A stretch of DNA of 64,000 nt, taken from NCBI RefSeq assembly GCF_000428845.1, contig NZ_AUAS01000016.1, forward strand, positions 60,691 to 124,690, written 5' to 3'. The notes under the pieces are model-generated. The model did no database searches, was not told where the DNA came from, and was given only the letters and a program-made list of their open reading frames with translations. Both the position numbers and the translations under genes were made by a program. This document shows, piece by piece, positions 28,112 to 36,257 of this stretch (the first letter of the stretch is position 1; every line of letters starts with the position of its first letter). Source of the stretch: Dyadobacter alkalitolerans DSM 23607. GTDB taxonomy: Bacteria; Bacteroidota; Bacteroidia; Cytophagales; Spirosomataceae.

Positions 28112-28196
28112 CGAAATAACAGCCTGCGGGCCACTTAGGTAAGCCTTTTGTGGCATCTATTGTCGACTTTGGGGTACAACGACCTTAATCAGGGGT
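28112..28196 (-). promoter_or_regulatory. ACCCC phased-repeat array upstream of minus-strand wzc
   Basis: On the minus strand ACCCC starts at 28196 and 28175, exactly 21 bp apart. A degenerate third copy, GCCACAAAAG, begins at 28154, again 21 bp on, and matches 7 of 10 bases of ACCCCAAAAA. Thirty bases downstream is TTATTTCG (28119-28112), a weak -7-like sequence, which would leave a leader of about 210 bp. The 312-bp gap 27899-28210 otherwise holds nothing I recognise. Confidence 0.6.
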
Positions 28197-28210
28197 CAGC
28201 AACTGAGCAA

Positions 28211-29578
28211 TTATCTTCCTTTACCCAGTAAAATCACCTGGATCGTCAAGAATATAAGGTAGATATCCGTTGCAAGGCTGTATGAATTCAGATAAAGCAT
28301 ATCATATTTGAGCCTGAGCAGATTTTCTGATATATTACTTGCGTAGCCGACCTTTATCTGCCCGATGGATGTGATTCCCGGCCTGATTGTCAGGACCTTC
28401 TGAAATGAATGACTGGCCTCACCCATTAGCATGTCAACGTCATATTTGTGAAGTGGCCTTGGCCCGACAACTGACATATCACCTTTGAGCACATTGAGAA
28501 ACTGCGGAAGTTCATCTAAACGTGTACGGCGGAGAAATCTGCCTACTACCGTGATACGAGGGTCCAATGCACCCAGGGAATGCTGAAGTCCGTAGGTGTG
28601 CGCGTCGGTATACATGGTGCGGAACTTGATAATTTTAAACTTTCCACCCCACCTTCCTGTACGCTCCTGCAAGAAGAAGATGCTGCCCTTTGAAGAAACC
28701 TTCACAGCAACCATGACCAGTAAGAATATAGGAAAGCCTAAGACCATTACAATAGAAGAGAACAGCAGATCGAAGGCACGCTTGGTAAATTGCTCGTTTG
28801 AGCCCGTATGTGCTTTGGTCTTGACATCGATGATTGGGAAATCTTCAAGTCTTCCCGTGTGAAGCTTTCCGGAAAGAAATTTCGGATAGTCTGGCACGAG
28901 GCGAAGGTGCGTATTTTTTCTTTCGGCCAGCCTGATCACACCTTTAACTTGATCTTCATTCATCTCAGCCAATGCACAATAGACAAAATCAGGTTTACGG
29001 GTTTCTATGAAATTTTCCAGTTTTTCGAGTTGCGTCTGCTCGCTATCAAATTGGAATGAGCCGCAATAAGAATGTCCAAATTCATAATGGTTCTCATAGA
29101 AAGGCTTTATCAGATCATTCAGATCCTCGTCTCCCACGATAACGTACCGCTTCACCATGACCCGGGACTTTTTAAGCAACCATAGCGCAGCAGTGATGGT
29201 AAGGTGTACGATAAATACGAGAATTGTAAACACCTGGTATCCGGCAAAAATCCAGTTCTCACTTATCTGGGTTGGATTTCCGCTCAGATAAATATAGACC
29301 TCCATGCAAACTAAATGTACCGTGCTGGTTAGCAACAGTCGCCAGAACCGGCCCAGATTATTTTGCGAATTAAATGAGGGCGTATAGATCTCAAACAGAT
29401 TTACACAAACGATCCATAACAAATTACTGATCACGAGTATACCGGAGTAATCTTGATCGTCGAAAGATCTGGCACCATACCAGTTGATACCGGAGGCGAT
29501 CATGTAAGCGCAATTCAATAAAAGGATATCAGTCCATAAGTAGAACAATGAACGGCGTTGAGCAGAGTAGGTTTTCAT
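28211..29578 (-). CDS. Undecaprenyl-phosphate sugar phosphotransferase (polyprenyl glycosylphosphotransferase)
   Basis: 455 residues. Four N-terminal membrane helices (about 10-130), a nucleotide-binding-like middle domain (RYVIVGDEDLNDLI, about 140-265), a fifth helix (LLFSSIVMVLGFPIFLLVMV) and the C-terminal catalytic domain with FFLQERTGRWGGKFKIIKFR, RRTRLDELPQFLNVLKGDMS and VVGPRPL. It starts repeat-unit assembly by putting the first sugar phosphate on undecaprenyl phosphate (WcaJ/GumD type). It is the only initiating transferase in the whole exopolysaccharide region, so both halves may depend on it. Confidence 0.93.
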   Translation of the reverse strand: MKTYSAQRRSLFYLWTDILLLNCAYMIASGINWYGARSFDDQDYSGILVISNLLWIVCVNLFEIYTPSFNSQNNLGRFWRLLLTSTVHLVCMEVYIYLSGNPTQISENWIFAGYQVFTILVFIVHLTITAALWLLKKSRVMVKRYVIVGDEDLNDLIKPFYENHYEFGHSYCGSFQFDSEQTQLEKLENFIETRKPDFVYCALAEMNEDQVKGVIRLAERKNTHLRLVPDYPKFLSGKLHTGRLEDFPIIDVKTKAHTGSNEQFTKRAFDLLFSSIVMVLGFPIFLLVMVAVKVSSKGSIFFLQERTGRWGGKFKIIKFRTMYTDAHTYGLQHSLGALDPRITVVGRFLRRTRLDELPQFLNVLKGDMSVVGPRPLHKYDVDMLMGEASHSFQKVLTIRPGITSIGQIKVGYASNISENLLRLKYDMLYLNSYSLATDIYLIFLTIQVILLGKGR

Positions 29579-29650
29579 AACATTTAGAGGATTTTAAAAA
29601 GAGGCGGGAGTAGTAGTATTGGTTATCAAGCATACTTAATCTAAAAGCGG

Positions 29651-30586
29651 CTAAATACGGCTCTCTTTTCGAGCTATACCCAGCATTACTGAAAACTTGT
29701 ACAGGAGTCTTGCGGCAAGAGAAGCTTGTCCCTGGCTTTGTGCACGGCTCAATGTGTTCTGTGCCAAACCTTTGGCAGCAGAACCTAGCTTTCCATTCGG
29801 GTAATCGGAGGAAGGCTCCACATCCGATTCATGGCGAGCGTTAAACGTTAACATACCGCTGATATCTTTGACCAGATGCGTAGTGGGAACTACAGCCAGG
29901 CCATAGTTCTTGAAAAGCGTATATTGCCATTGGACTTCCCAATTTTGCTTTTTACCATCTTCAAAAACCCTGTCAAAGCGCTCGTGCCAGTAATTGGAAA
30001 TGTGCTTGTCTCTGACGAGCCGCTGAATAAGCTTCTGACTCTTCATATCCGAGAGTTGTTCCATCCAAAAATCGTACTTTTCCCAGGCATATTTCCAGGT
30101 AGCCCAACCGCCGGTTTCCGCTATATGGCTGAACATATGATCAGCATCATTCGCCTCGACCTTTTCACTTTTATGCGCTCCGGAAATATGCATGATCCGA
30201 TCATTATCGCGGTAGGTTTCCAACATTGATTTACAAAAGCTGAAAAAATCGGCCTGTGGGAAAAAATCGTCTTCTAAAATGATCAGTCGCTCGCTTGATT
30301 CAAATGCCCATGAAATTGCAGAAGACACACCGAGTGCACAACCCATGTTCGTTTCCGGGAACCATCTTTCCACATGACAAGTCCAATCAATTTGAGAATC
30401 ATTGAGAAGACATCGACAAGTTTCCACCAAATCAATATCCTCGGTATTACCTGATCGGGGTGCGTCAGAAAATAAATATAAATGAGTGGGTTCTAATTTC
30501 CTGATTTGTTCAAAAACCAGGCAAGTTGTTTCCGGTCTGTTAAATGTGATTAACAAAATAGGAATGTCAAACAATTTCTTGTTCAT
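29651..30586 (-). CDS. GT-A fold glycosyltransferase-like protein
   Basis: 311 residues. It begins DIPILLITFNRPETTCLVFEQI, the first strand of a GT-A domain, and contains NMGCALGVSSAISWAF and LIILEDDFFPQADFF, whose EDD is the likely metal- and nucleotide-sugar-binding acidic motif. GGWATWKYAWEKYDFW further on is typical of GNT-I/hemolytic-protein-HlpA-like transferases. It is the first gene of the minus-strand half and precedes the initiating transferase by 72 bp. It probably adds a sugar to the lipid-linked repeat unit; donor and acceptor cannot be told. Confidence 0.82.
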   Translation of the reverse strand: MNKKLFDIPILLITFNRPETTCLVFEQIRKLEPTHLYLFSDAPRSGNTEDIDLVETCRCLLNDSQIDWTCHVERWFPETNMGCALGVSSAISWAFESSERLIILEDDFFPQADFFSFCKSMLETYRDNDRIMHISGAHKSEKVEANDADHMFSHIAETGGWATWKYAWEKYDFWMEQLSDMKSQKLIQRLVRDKHISNYWHERFDRVFEDGKKQNWEVQWQYTLFKNYGLAVVPTTHLVKDISGMLTFNARHESDVEPSSDYPNGKLGSAAKGLAQNTLSRAQSQGQASLAARLLYKFSVMLGIARKESRI

Positions 30587-30651
30587 TCAATTACGTTAAA
30601 TTAAATTCAGGCTTAAAGTGCAAATGTGTTGACAAGACCGATTTGACGATT

Positions 30652-30735
30652 CAAATTTACAAGACAGTTATTCTAGCCACTTCTTTTTGGGGTCAAATCA
30701 ATTAATTGTGGGGTGATATTAAATACCTCGGGGGT
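30652..30735 (-). promoter_or_regulatory. ACCCC phased-repeat array and promoter of the glycosyltransferase-sugar transferase unit
   Basis: On the minus strand ACCCC starts at 30735, 30714 and 30693, a spacing of exactly 21 bp twice. The promoter-proximal copy reads ACCCCAAAAA, the same ten bases as in the two plus-strand arrays. After 29 bp comes TAAATTTG (30659-30652), a perfect TAnnTTTG -7 element. There is no TTG -33 element, as expected for an activator-dependent promoter. Confidence 0.75.
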
Positions 30736-31158
30736 TAGTTAATTATTAGCACCTATATATATAACGAGGCGAACACAATTGACACATTACTTAACAAAAA
30801 GTAAATTCAGATGCATATTATATTTAGACAACATATTTTCTCAACATAGTTATATATATGGCAAAATATCGATTCGGCTAATCCGAAAATTTTATAGGTT
30901 AAACACCAACTAGATCATTATGTATTTCAAAAATATAATTCGGTTAGCTAATATGTTATTATGTATGCAGTACCAAGTTGATTTTCACTAAAACAAATCA
31001 ATATTTCAAGTATTTATACAGCAGATAAGTATTTAGTTTTTATGCCAATTAGATTTATATTTATACTCACAACTAACACCACATCTTTTTAGTTGTACGG
31101 TCATTTGTAGAAATAGTTTATTTGCTATTTTCATTAAATAAATGCCTGAAAATACTGC

Positions 31159-31243
31159 CCCCAAATAAGTGCAGACTATACCCTAATAATTGATACGATT
31201 ACCCCAAAAAGTTACAGAGATGGACTTTGAAGAGCTAAACTTG
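31159..31243 (+). promoter_or_regulatory. ACCCC phased-repeat array and promoter of the Alg13-like/lyase unit
   Basis: CCCCAAATAA (31159), ACCCTAATAA (31180) and ACCCCAAAAA (31201) are spaced at exactly 21 bp. Thirty bases after the last ACCCC lies TAAACTTG (31236-31243), matching five of the six fixed positions of TAnnTTTG. The start codon of the first gene is 53 bp further on. It mirrors the array on the other side of the spacer. Confidence 0.72.
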
Positions 31244-31295
31244 CAGAGACAAGACCGACACCTGAAACCTGTGTCAACTTTTAATCCTCTATCTC

Positions 31296-31775
31296 ATGAT
31301 TTTTGTTACCGTCGGAACCCAAGGCCCCTTTGATCGATTAATCACGACAATGGATGAACTTGCGCTTTCTATGCCAGACATTCCTATTGTTGCTCAGGTT
31401 GGTGCGAGCAAGTATAAAGTCAGGAATATGCACAGCTTCGAATTTACGAGCTCCCTGGAAATGGAAATGTATTTTAATAATGCGCAATTGATTGTAAGTC
31501 ATGCAGGAATGGGTACAATCATCTCCGCCTTTGAAAGAAAAAAGCCCATCGTTATCTTTCCAAAGCTTGCCAAGTTTGGCGAGCATCGCAATGACCACCA
31601 GCTAGCCACAGCAAAACGGCTGGAAAGTCTCAATTACCTGCACGCGGCTTATGATTTGACAACTTTAAAAGCCAAGATTTCTGCCGCAATGGTCGACCTA
31701 ACGCCATTGCATAATGTTGGAAAATATGCTTCTAATGAGCTGATTACATCTTTGCAGACATACCTGACAATGTGA
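31296..31775 (+). CDS. Alg13/PssE-like glycosyltransferase subunit
   Basis: 159 residues, the size of a free-standing GT28 C-terminal (donor-binding) half. MIFVTVGTQGPFDRLI at the N-terminus and LIVSHAGMGTIISAFERKKPIVIFP match Alg13/PssE, which bind the UDP-sugar. Such proteins need an Alg14/PssD partner that anchors the enzyme to the membrane and binds the lipid acceptor. The partner is not adjacent; an Alg14-like gene lies at 46966 near the far end of the same-strand cluster. It is first in its unit. Confidence 0.88.
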   Translation: MIFVTVGTQGPFDRLITTMDELALSMPDIPIVAQVGASKYKVRNMHSFEFTSSLEMEMYFNNAQLIVSHAGMGTIISAFERKKPIVIFPKLAKFGEHRNDHQLATAKRLESLNYLHAAYDLTTLKAKISAAMVDLTPLHNVGKYASNELITSLQTYLTM

Positions 31776-31810
31776 GTCAGCTGACAAACTCTTCAAAATA
31801 CGCGCACTAT

Positions 31811-32659
31811 ATGTCCGCTAAATCTATCCCCGGTTGGGTTATGATGCTCCTGGTTACAGGTTTGCATGTGTTGCTAAGCAGCTGTGAACCCATGAAAATT
31901 GACAAACCACAAGAGGTGACCGACCCTCAGCAACCAGCTGACAACATACTGGCCAGTTATAATTTCAACGAGACAATCGGTGAATGGGCTGAAAGAAACA
32001 CCTGTTGTGACTGGTCAGCAACCTTATCAGACTCGATCAAAAGGGACGGCTTGCGCTCAGCCAGGATCGAGCTCAGAAAGGGTGACTTGTCTCTGGGCAC
32101 GCCCTGGTCAGAACTCGGCCTTTCACCTAATAAAAACCGGGAGGAATGGTACGCATTCTCCGTCTATTTTCCCCGAAGTTTTGTAAAGGATACCATAGAA
32201 GAGAGTATCGTTCAGTGGCAGGCGTTGCCTGACTTTTCCAAGGGTGAAAAATGGAGAAGCCCTCCCCTGCTTCTTGGCGTTTTAAATGATAGCATTGTGC
32301 TGGAAGTCAGGTCTGACAGTAAGGAAGTGAATCATCAGGGGGACTATACGTTCAACCGGTTGAACCTGGGAAGACTAGACAAAGAGCAATGGCTGGACTG
32401 GGTTTTTCACATCCGCTGGTCTTATGACAACACAGGCGTTATCGAAGTTTGGAAAAACGGGAAGCTTGTTTTACAGCGAATCAATGAGCCAAATGCTTAT
32501 AATGACGCAATGTATCCCTATTTTAAAATTGGTTTATACAAATGGGGATGGGAGCGGAAAAGCAAGACGGTCACAAATTCAAGGATCATGTTTATAGATG
32601 AGGTTAAAGTGGGTAATGAGAGCTCGGGATACGAAAAAGTTGCTATCCAAAGCCGCTAA
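31811..32659 (+). CDS. Polysaccharide lyase-like lipoprotein
   Basis: 282 residues from MSAKSIPGWVMMLL, which gives a lipoprotein signal with Cys25 (LSSC). A GTG 13 codons upstream would overlap the previous stop and is a possible alternative start. The rest is a beta-jelly-roll with SARIELRKGD, EWYAFSVYFP, IVQWQALPD, WLDWVFHIRWSYDNTGVIEVWKNGKLV and the closing FIDEVKVG, as in heparin lyase I/PL20-type polysaccharide lyases. It probably trims or degrades the polymer made by this cluster at the cell surface; lyases often sit inside synthesis operons. The cleaved linkage is unknown. Confidence 0.82.
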   Translation: MSAKSIPGWVMMLLVTGLHVLLSSCEPMKIDKPQEVTDPQQPADNILASYNFNETIGEWAERNTCCDWSATLSDSIKRDGLRSARIELRKGDLSLGTPWSELGLSPNKNREEWYAFSVYFPRSFVKDTIEESIVQWQALPDFSKGEKWRSPPLLLGVLNDSIVLEVRSDSKEVNHQGDYTFNRLNLGRLDKEQWLDWVFHIRWSYDNTGVIEVWKNGKLVLQRINEPNAYNDAMYPYFKIGLYKWGWERKSKTVTNSRIMFIDEVKVGNESSGYEKVAIQSR

Positions 32660-32807
32660 TTTCATGTAATGCTAACCAGTTCGGCAAAAAAATAGAAATA
32701 GTGTGTAGAATTGTTTGCGGTATGCTTATAAAATGTTAACTAGAACCATTAAGATAACATTGTATAAACTTAACGCTATGACAAATCTCTAAGCAATCCG
32801 AGCTTCT

Positions 32808-34436
32808 ATGCCCTATCTGGACAAATACCAACCCCCTCTAACATCCCGACAAGCAGCCCATTTATTAAGAAGGGCCACCTTCGGACCGACTCCTGATGAA
32901 ATCATTCAATTTACAGGTCTGACTGCACAGGATGCAGTTCAGAAACTTTTTGACAATGTGACTGTGACAGCTACTCCTCCGCCACCCGTAGTGATGGATG
33001 AGTACAGCAGCATTGCCGGGCAGACATTCATGGAGAAGCCCTTTGACTACCAGCGCAGGTTTGAATATTCTTATTTCTTGAAGTATTGGTGGATCGGCCT
33101 GATGGCAGAACAGAATGGAGCGCCATCGGTTCTTGAAAAGCTGACCGCATTCTGGCAAAATCATTTTGTAACTACGCATAAGGTCGTCGAAGATTACCGG
33201 TACATATACCGATATCTAATGTTGCTTCGCAATAAAGGATTAGGAAGCTTTAAAACGCTGACAATCGAAATAACCAAAGACCCTTCCATGCTCGTGTACC
33301 AGAACGGAAATGAGAATGAGAAAAACCACCCTAACGAGAACTATGGCAGGGAATTGCAGGAGTTGTTCACGGTTGGCCAGCGCAATAAAGCGGACCAGGC
33401 CAACTATACAGAAGAAGACGTAAAGCAAGCAGCGCGCGTTTTGACCGGATGGCAAGCTCTGAATCAGTATGTTAATGGCTCTACCACCATCGGTACGGTG
33501 TTTAATAGCAGCAGACACGACACGTCAGATAAAAAGTTTTCCCATCATTATAACAACAAGGTGATAACCGGGCGCTCAGGGCCTGACGCCGGAGATCAGG
33601 AAATAAGTGAGCTGGTGGAAATGCTTTTGTCACACCCGGAGGCACCCAAATTTATTTGCCGGAAATTGTATCGTTGGTATGTAAATACAAACGTGACAGA
33701 TCAGATAGAAAACAGTGTAATCGCTCCATTGGCGGCGTTTTTTGCCAGCCCTGAAAATAATTTTGCAATCGGGCCCGTCCTCCAAAAGTTGCTAACGAGC
33801 GAGATATTCTTTGATCGTTCCAACGTAGGTGCCATCGTAAAATCACCCGCAGAGCTCGCTATTGGCTCACTCAGGCTTTTCAAACACAAGGTTCCTCACC
33901 CCGTAAAGGAATATTCGGCATTTCGTAATTATACCCAGCCGACTTACTGGCGCATGGTAAACATGCAATTGAATTTTCTGGATCAGCCATTAGTCTTTGG
34001 CTCCTTGCCCTACTATCAGACCGGGTATTCCATGAACTGGATTAATGCTTCTACAATTGGAATGCGGCGCAAAATGGGTGAAACCTTCATCTATCCTTAT
34101 CAATATCATCAGGGTTACACATACGGCATAGACTTTCTGGCCTGGGTCGTTTCTTTACAACCGAACTTTTCGGATGTTGACGGCACTCCTTGTATCACCT
34201 GTGAACAAGTATTCGAGGAATTTTCGAAAAACCTGTTTGCTAACGAGCTTTTTCAGTCGCAAAAGGATTTTTTGATTGATAAAATCATGATGCAAACTTC
34301 TACGCGACGCTCATGGACCTATGAATTTAATGCCTATCGACGAAATCCATCCGAATCCACAAAAGCCAATTTTTACTGGCGGCTGCAAGTTTTGATGAAG
34401 TATATGGTCGGCATGGCTGAATTCCAGGTTTTTTAA
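32808..34436 (+). CDS. DUF1800 family protein
   Basis: 542 residues. HLLRRATFGPTPDEI near the N-terminus and WQNHFVTTHKVV, NENYGRELQELFTVG and AARVLTGW are hallmarks of DUF1800, a large family of unknown function. There is no signal peptide, although most partners of the family are exported. It is followed after 14 bp by a DUF1501 gene, the usual pairing. Finding the pair inside an exopolysaccharide operon, between a lyase and the wza-wzc unit, is unusual; a role in polymer modification or surface attachment is possible but only inferred. Confidence 0.9.
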   Translation: MPYLDKYQPPLTSRQAAHLLRRATFGPTPDEIIQFTGLTAQDAVQKLFDNVTVTATPPPPVVMDEYSSIAGQTFMEKPFDYQRRFEYSYFLKYWWIGLMAEQNGAPSVLEKLTAFWQNHFVTTHKVVEDYRYIYRYLMLLRNKGLGSFKTLTIEITKDPSMLVYQNGNENEKNHPNENYGRELQELFTVGQRNKADQANYTEEDVKQAARVLTGWQALNQYVNGSTTIGTVFNSSRHDTSDKKFSHHYNNKVITGRSGPDAGDQEISELVEMLLSHPEAPKFICRKLYRWYVNTNVTDQIENSVIAPLAAFFASPENNFAIGPVLQKLLTSEIFFDRSNVGAIVKSPAELAIGSLRLFKHKVPHPVKEYSAFRNYTQPTYWRMVNMQLNFLDQPLVFGSLPYYQTGYSMNWINASTIGMRRKMGETFIYPYQYHQGYTYGIDFLAWVVSLQPNFSDVDGTPCITCEQVFEEFSKNLFANELFQSQKDFLIDKIMMQTSTRRSWTYEFNAYRRNPSESTKANFYWRLQVLMKYMVGMAEFQVF

Positions 34437-34450
34437 TAACTGCTAATAAC

Positions 34451-35974
34451 ATGAATAGAAGAGATTTTATAGCCGCAGCGGCAACTATGGCTGTCCCTGT
34501 GACGCTGAATGGCTTCGGTCTGAGAGCTTTCACACAGAATTCAGCGTTGGTCCAATCCCTTGCACAAGCCGGCGCGGCCTATTCGGACCGTATACTGGTG
34601 ATGGTTTACCTCAATGGAGGCAATGATGGGCTCAATACGGTCATTCCGCTGGAATATTATTCTGCATACAACAATTTGCGAAGCAACATCGCAATCCCCG
34701 AAAAAAGTGCACTACCATTAGCTGGTAGCCCTGAAACAGGCCTTCATCCGGCAATGACTGATATGCAGCAACTGCACGCGGAAGGAAAGCTAGCCATTGT
34801 CCATTCCGTATCCTACCCTAACCCGACCTTCTCACACGTGCGATCATCAGACATTTGGATGACGGGCGTCGATTCGGATCAATATGCTACCAGTGGATGG
34901 GCCGGCAGGTATCTTGACAACAGGTTTCCCGGATATCCTGAGCAGTATCCTAGCAGTGAGATGGAAGATCCTTTGGCCATACAAATCGGCTACGTGGGAT
35001 CCACCAGCCTGCTGGGAAACAAACAGTCAATGGGTATTTCGCTGGTCAGTCCTGACGAGTTTTACCAGCTCGTGGGCCAGGAAAGCTTTGTGCCTGCAAC
35101 AGATCTTCCCTGCTGCGACTCAGGGGACCTGATAAAAGCAATAAGACAGCAGCAGGTTTTAGCAATCGAATATAGCTCTGAGATAAGAAAAGCGGCCAGT
35201 TTAGGAAAGAACCTTGCCGCATACCCTGAGGGCGAGAATGAATTGGCACAGCAGCTGAAAATCGTGGCAAGGCTGATTCAAGGCGGGCTGAAAACAAAAA
35301 TATATTATGTTGAGATGGGCGGGTTTGATACACATGCGGCCCAGGTGACCAATTCAAGTACAACAGAGGGGACTCATGCGGTGTTACTGAAAAATCTATC
35401 GAGTGCAATCAGCGCTTTTCAGAAAGATCTTCAAATGTCGAATTTGGAAGACCGTGTAATGGGAATGACTTTCTCGGATTTTGGCAGACGTGCCAGCTCC
35501 AATGCGTCCAAGGGGACCGACCACGGGATTGCAGCACCGATGTTTTTGTTTGGAACTGGTTTGAAAAGGCAGCAGGTTGGTACAAATCCGGACCTGATAA
35601 AAGATCTTGTTCCTCCCAGCGAAACTGGGCTCAATAATCAAGACTTAAAGATGCAAATCGATTTCCGCAGAGTATATAACGACCTTCTCACCGACTGGTT
35701 TGGCACCCAGCAGTCCAAATCAGACCAGCTTTTGTTTAAAAACTTCAAAACCACGTCCCTATTTTCCGACTTGGTTCAAACGATCGGCTCAGGAAACTGG
35801 CAAGACCGTTCCATTTGGTCTACCGGAAGGCCTCCCGGCTTGAAGGATTCCGTTCAGATCAATGGAGGACACACGGTAAAAGTGCAAGCAGACGCCGCTG
35901 TTAAAGAAGTGTTTGTGAGCTCGGGCGGGGAGTTGGAATTTGCAGGTAACTTCACCGTCTCAACTAGCAAATAG
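34451..35974 (+). CDS. DUF1501 family protein with C-terminal beta-rich tail
   Basis: 507 residues. A twin-arginine type signal (MNRRDFIAAAATMA) is followed by the DUF1501 domain: VMVYLNGGNDGLNTVIP, HPAMTDMQQLHAEGKLAIVHSV, YYVEMGGFDTHA and FSDFGRRASSNASKGTDHG, resembling the metal-binding sites of the alkaline phosphatase/sulfatase superfamily. After about residue 435 a different segment begins (GSGNWQDRSIWSTGRPPGLKDSVQINGGH), a short beta-helix-like surface domain, and the protein stops soon after without the T9SS sorting domain that such tails often carry. It may be truncated at the C-terminus. Reaction unknown. Confidence 0.88.
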   Translation: MNRRDFIAAAATMAVPVTLNGFGLRAFTQNSALVQSLAQAGAAYSDRILVMVYLNGGNDGLNTVIPLEYYSAYNNLRSNIAIPEKSALPLAGSPETGLHPAMTDMQQLHAEGKLAIVHSVSYPNPTFSHVRSSDIWMTGVDSDQYATSGWAGRYLDNRFPGYPEQYPSSEMEDPLAIQIGYVGSTSLLGNKQSMGISLVSPDEFYQLVGQESFVPATDLPCCDSGDLIKAIRQQQVLAIEYSSEIRKAASLGKNLAAYPEGENELAQQLKIVARLIQGGLKTKIYYVEMGGFDTHAAQVTNSSTTEGTHAVLLKNLSSAISAFQKDLQMSNLEDRVMGMTFSDFGRRASSNASKGTDHGIAAPMFLFGTGLKRQQVGTNPDLIKDLVPPSETGLNNQDLKMQIDFRRVYNDLLTDWFGTQQSKSDQLLFKNFKTTSLFSDLVQTIGSGNWQDRSIWSTGRPPGLKDSVQINGGHTVKVQADAAVKEVFVSSGGELEFAGNFTVSTSK

Positions 35975-36054
35975 CAAGCTTTTACGTATAGAAATACAGG
36001 TTCTGCAATTGATAAAAATATCAGAGCTTCAATATAATTTTGAACTATTCAAAT

Positions 36055-36096
36055 GTTCCTGGCGAATTAGCTCTTTGGCAAATTCCAGCCAGGAAC
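36055..36096 (+). terminator. Strong hairpin between the DUF1501 gene and wza
   Basis: GTTCCTGGC (36055-36063) pairs perfectly with GCCAGGAAC (36088-36096). The loop can extend the stem with GAATT/AATTC, leaving CA bulged. A T-rich stretch, TTTCTTTT, follows. The position, 80 bp after the DUF1501 stop and before the next ACCCC array, suits an intrinsic terminator of the upstream unit. A regulatory leader hairpin is the alternative. Confidence 0.6.
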
Positions 36097-36146
36097 TTTC
36101 TTTTGAAAATGGGTTCTAAATATGCGCATCCCGGACCTATTTTCAC

Positions 36147-36232
36147 ACCCCCCTTTTTCCCCATTGCACCCCAGAGTCCTTACGAAACACCCCAAAAACT
36201 TGAAGCAACTCAATTACTATAACGTATTTTAT
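36147..36232 (+). promoter_or_regulatory. ACCCC phased-repeat array and promoter of the wza-wzc unit
   Basis: ACCCCCC (36147), ACCCCAGAGT (36168) and ACCCCAAAAA (36189) are spaced at exactly 21 bp. The last copy has the same ten bases as at 30693 (minus) and 31201 (plus). About 31 bp downstream is TATTTTAT (36225-36232), a weak match to TAnnTTTG, 26 bp before the wza start codon. Confidence 0.68.
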
Positions 36233-36257
36233 GCTGTAATCAACGCTCCTCCTCAGC

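Larger units (their letters stand above)
30587..31295. other. 709-bp AT-rich divergent spacer between the two exopolysaccharide halves
   Basis: There is no coding potential on either strand. The spacer carries outward-facing control regions at both ends: a phased ACCCC array and -7 element for the minus-strand unit (30652-30735) and one for the plus-strand unit (31159-31243). The middle (about 30740-31150) is strongly AT-rich, with runs such as TATATATATAACG and TTATATATATGG. It could be flexible or bind nucleoid proteins, but I see no specific motif there. Confidence 0.8.

Noticed and set aside
30689..30735. GGGGT tracts as a G-quadruplex or telomere-like repeat
   Set aside because: Only three tracts with 16-bp loops, too few and too far apart for a stable quadruplex; the exact 21-bp spacing and repetition at other promoters point to protein binding.
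30740..31150. Possible small RNA or short gene in the divergent spacer
   Set aside because: No open frame of useful length and no GC-rich hairpin with T-run; only AT-rich sequence is visible.
28150..36198. ACCCC repeats as a CRISPR or integration repeat
   Set aside because: Units are short, limited to three per promoter and oriented with genes; no spacer-like unique sequences of CRISPR length and no cas genes.
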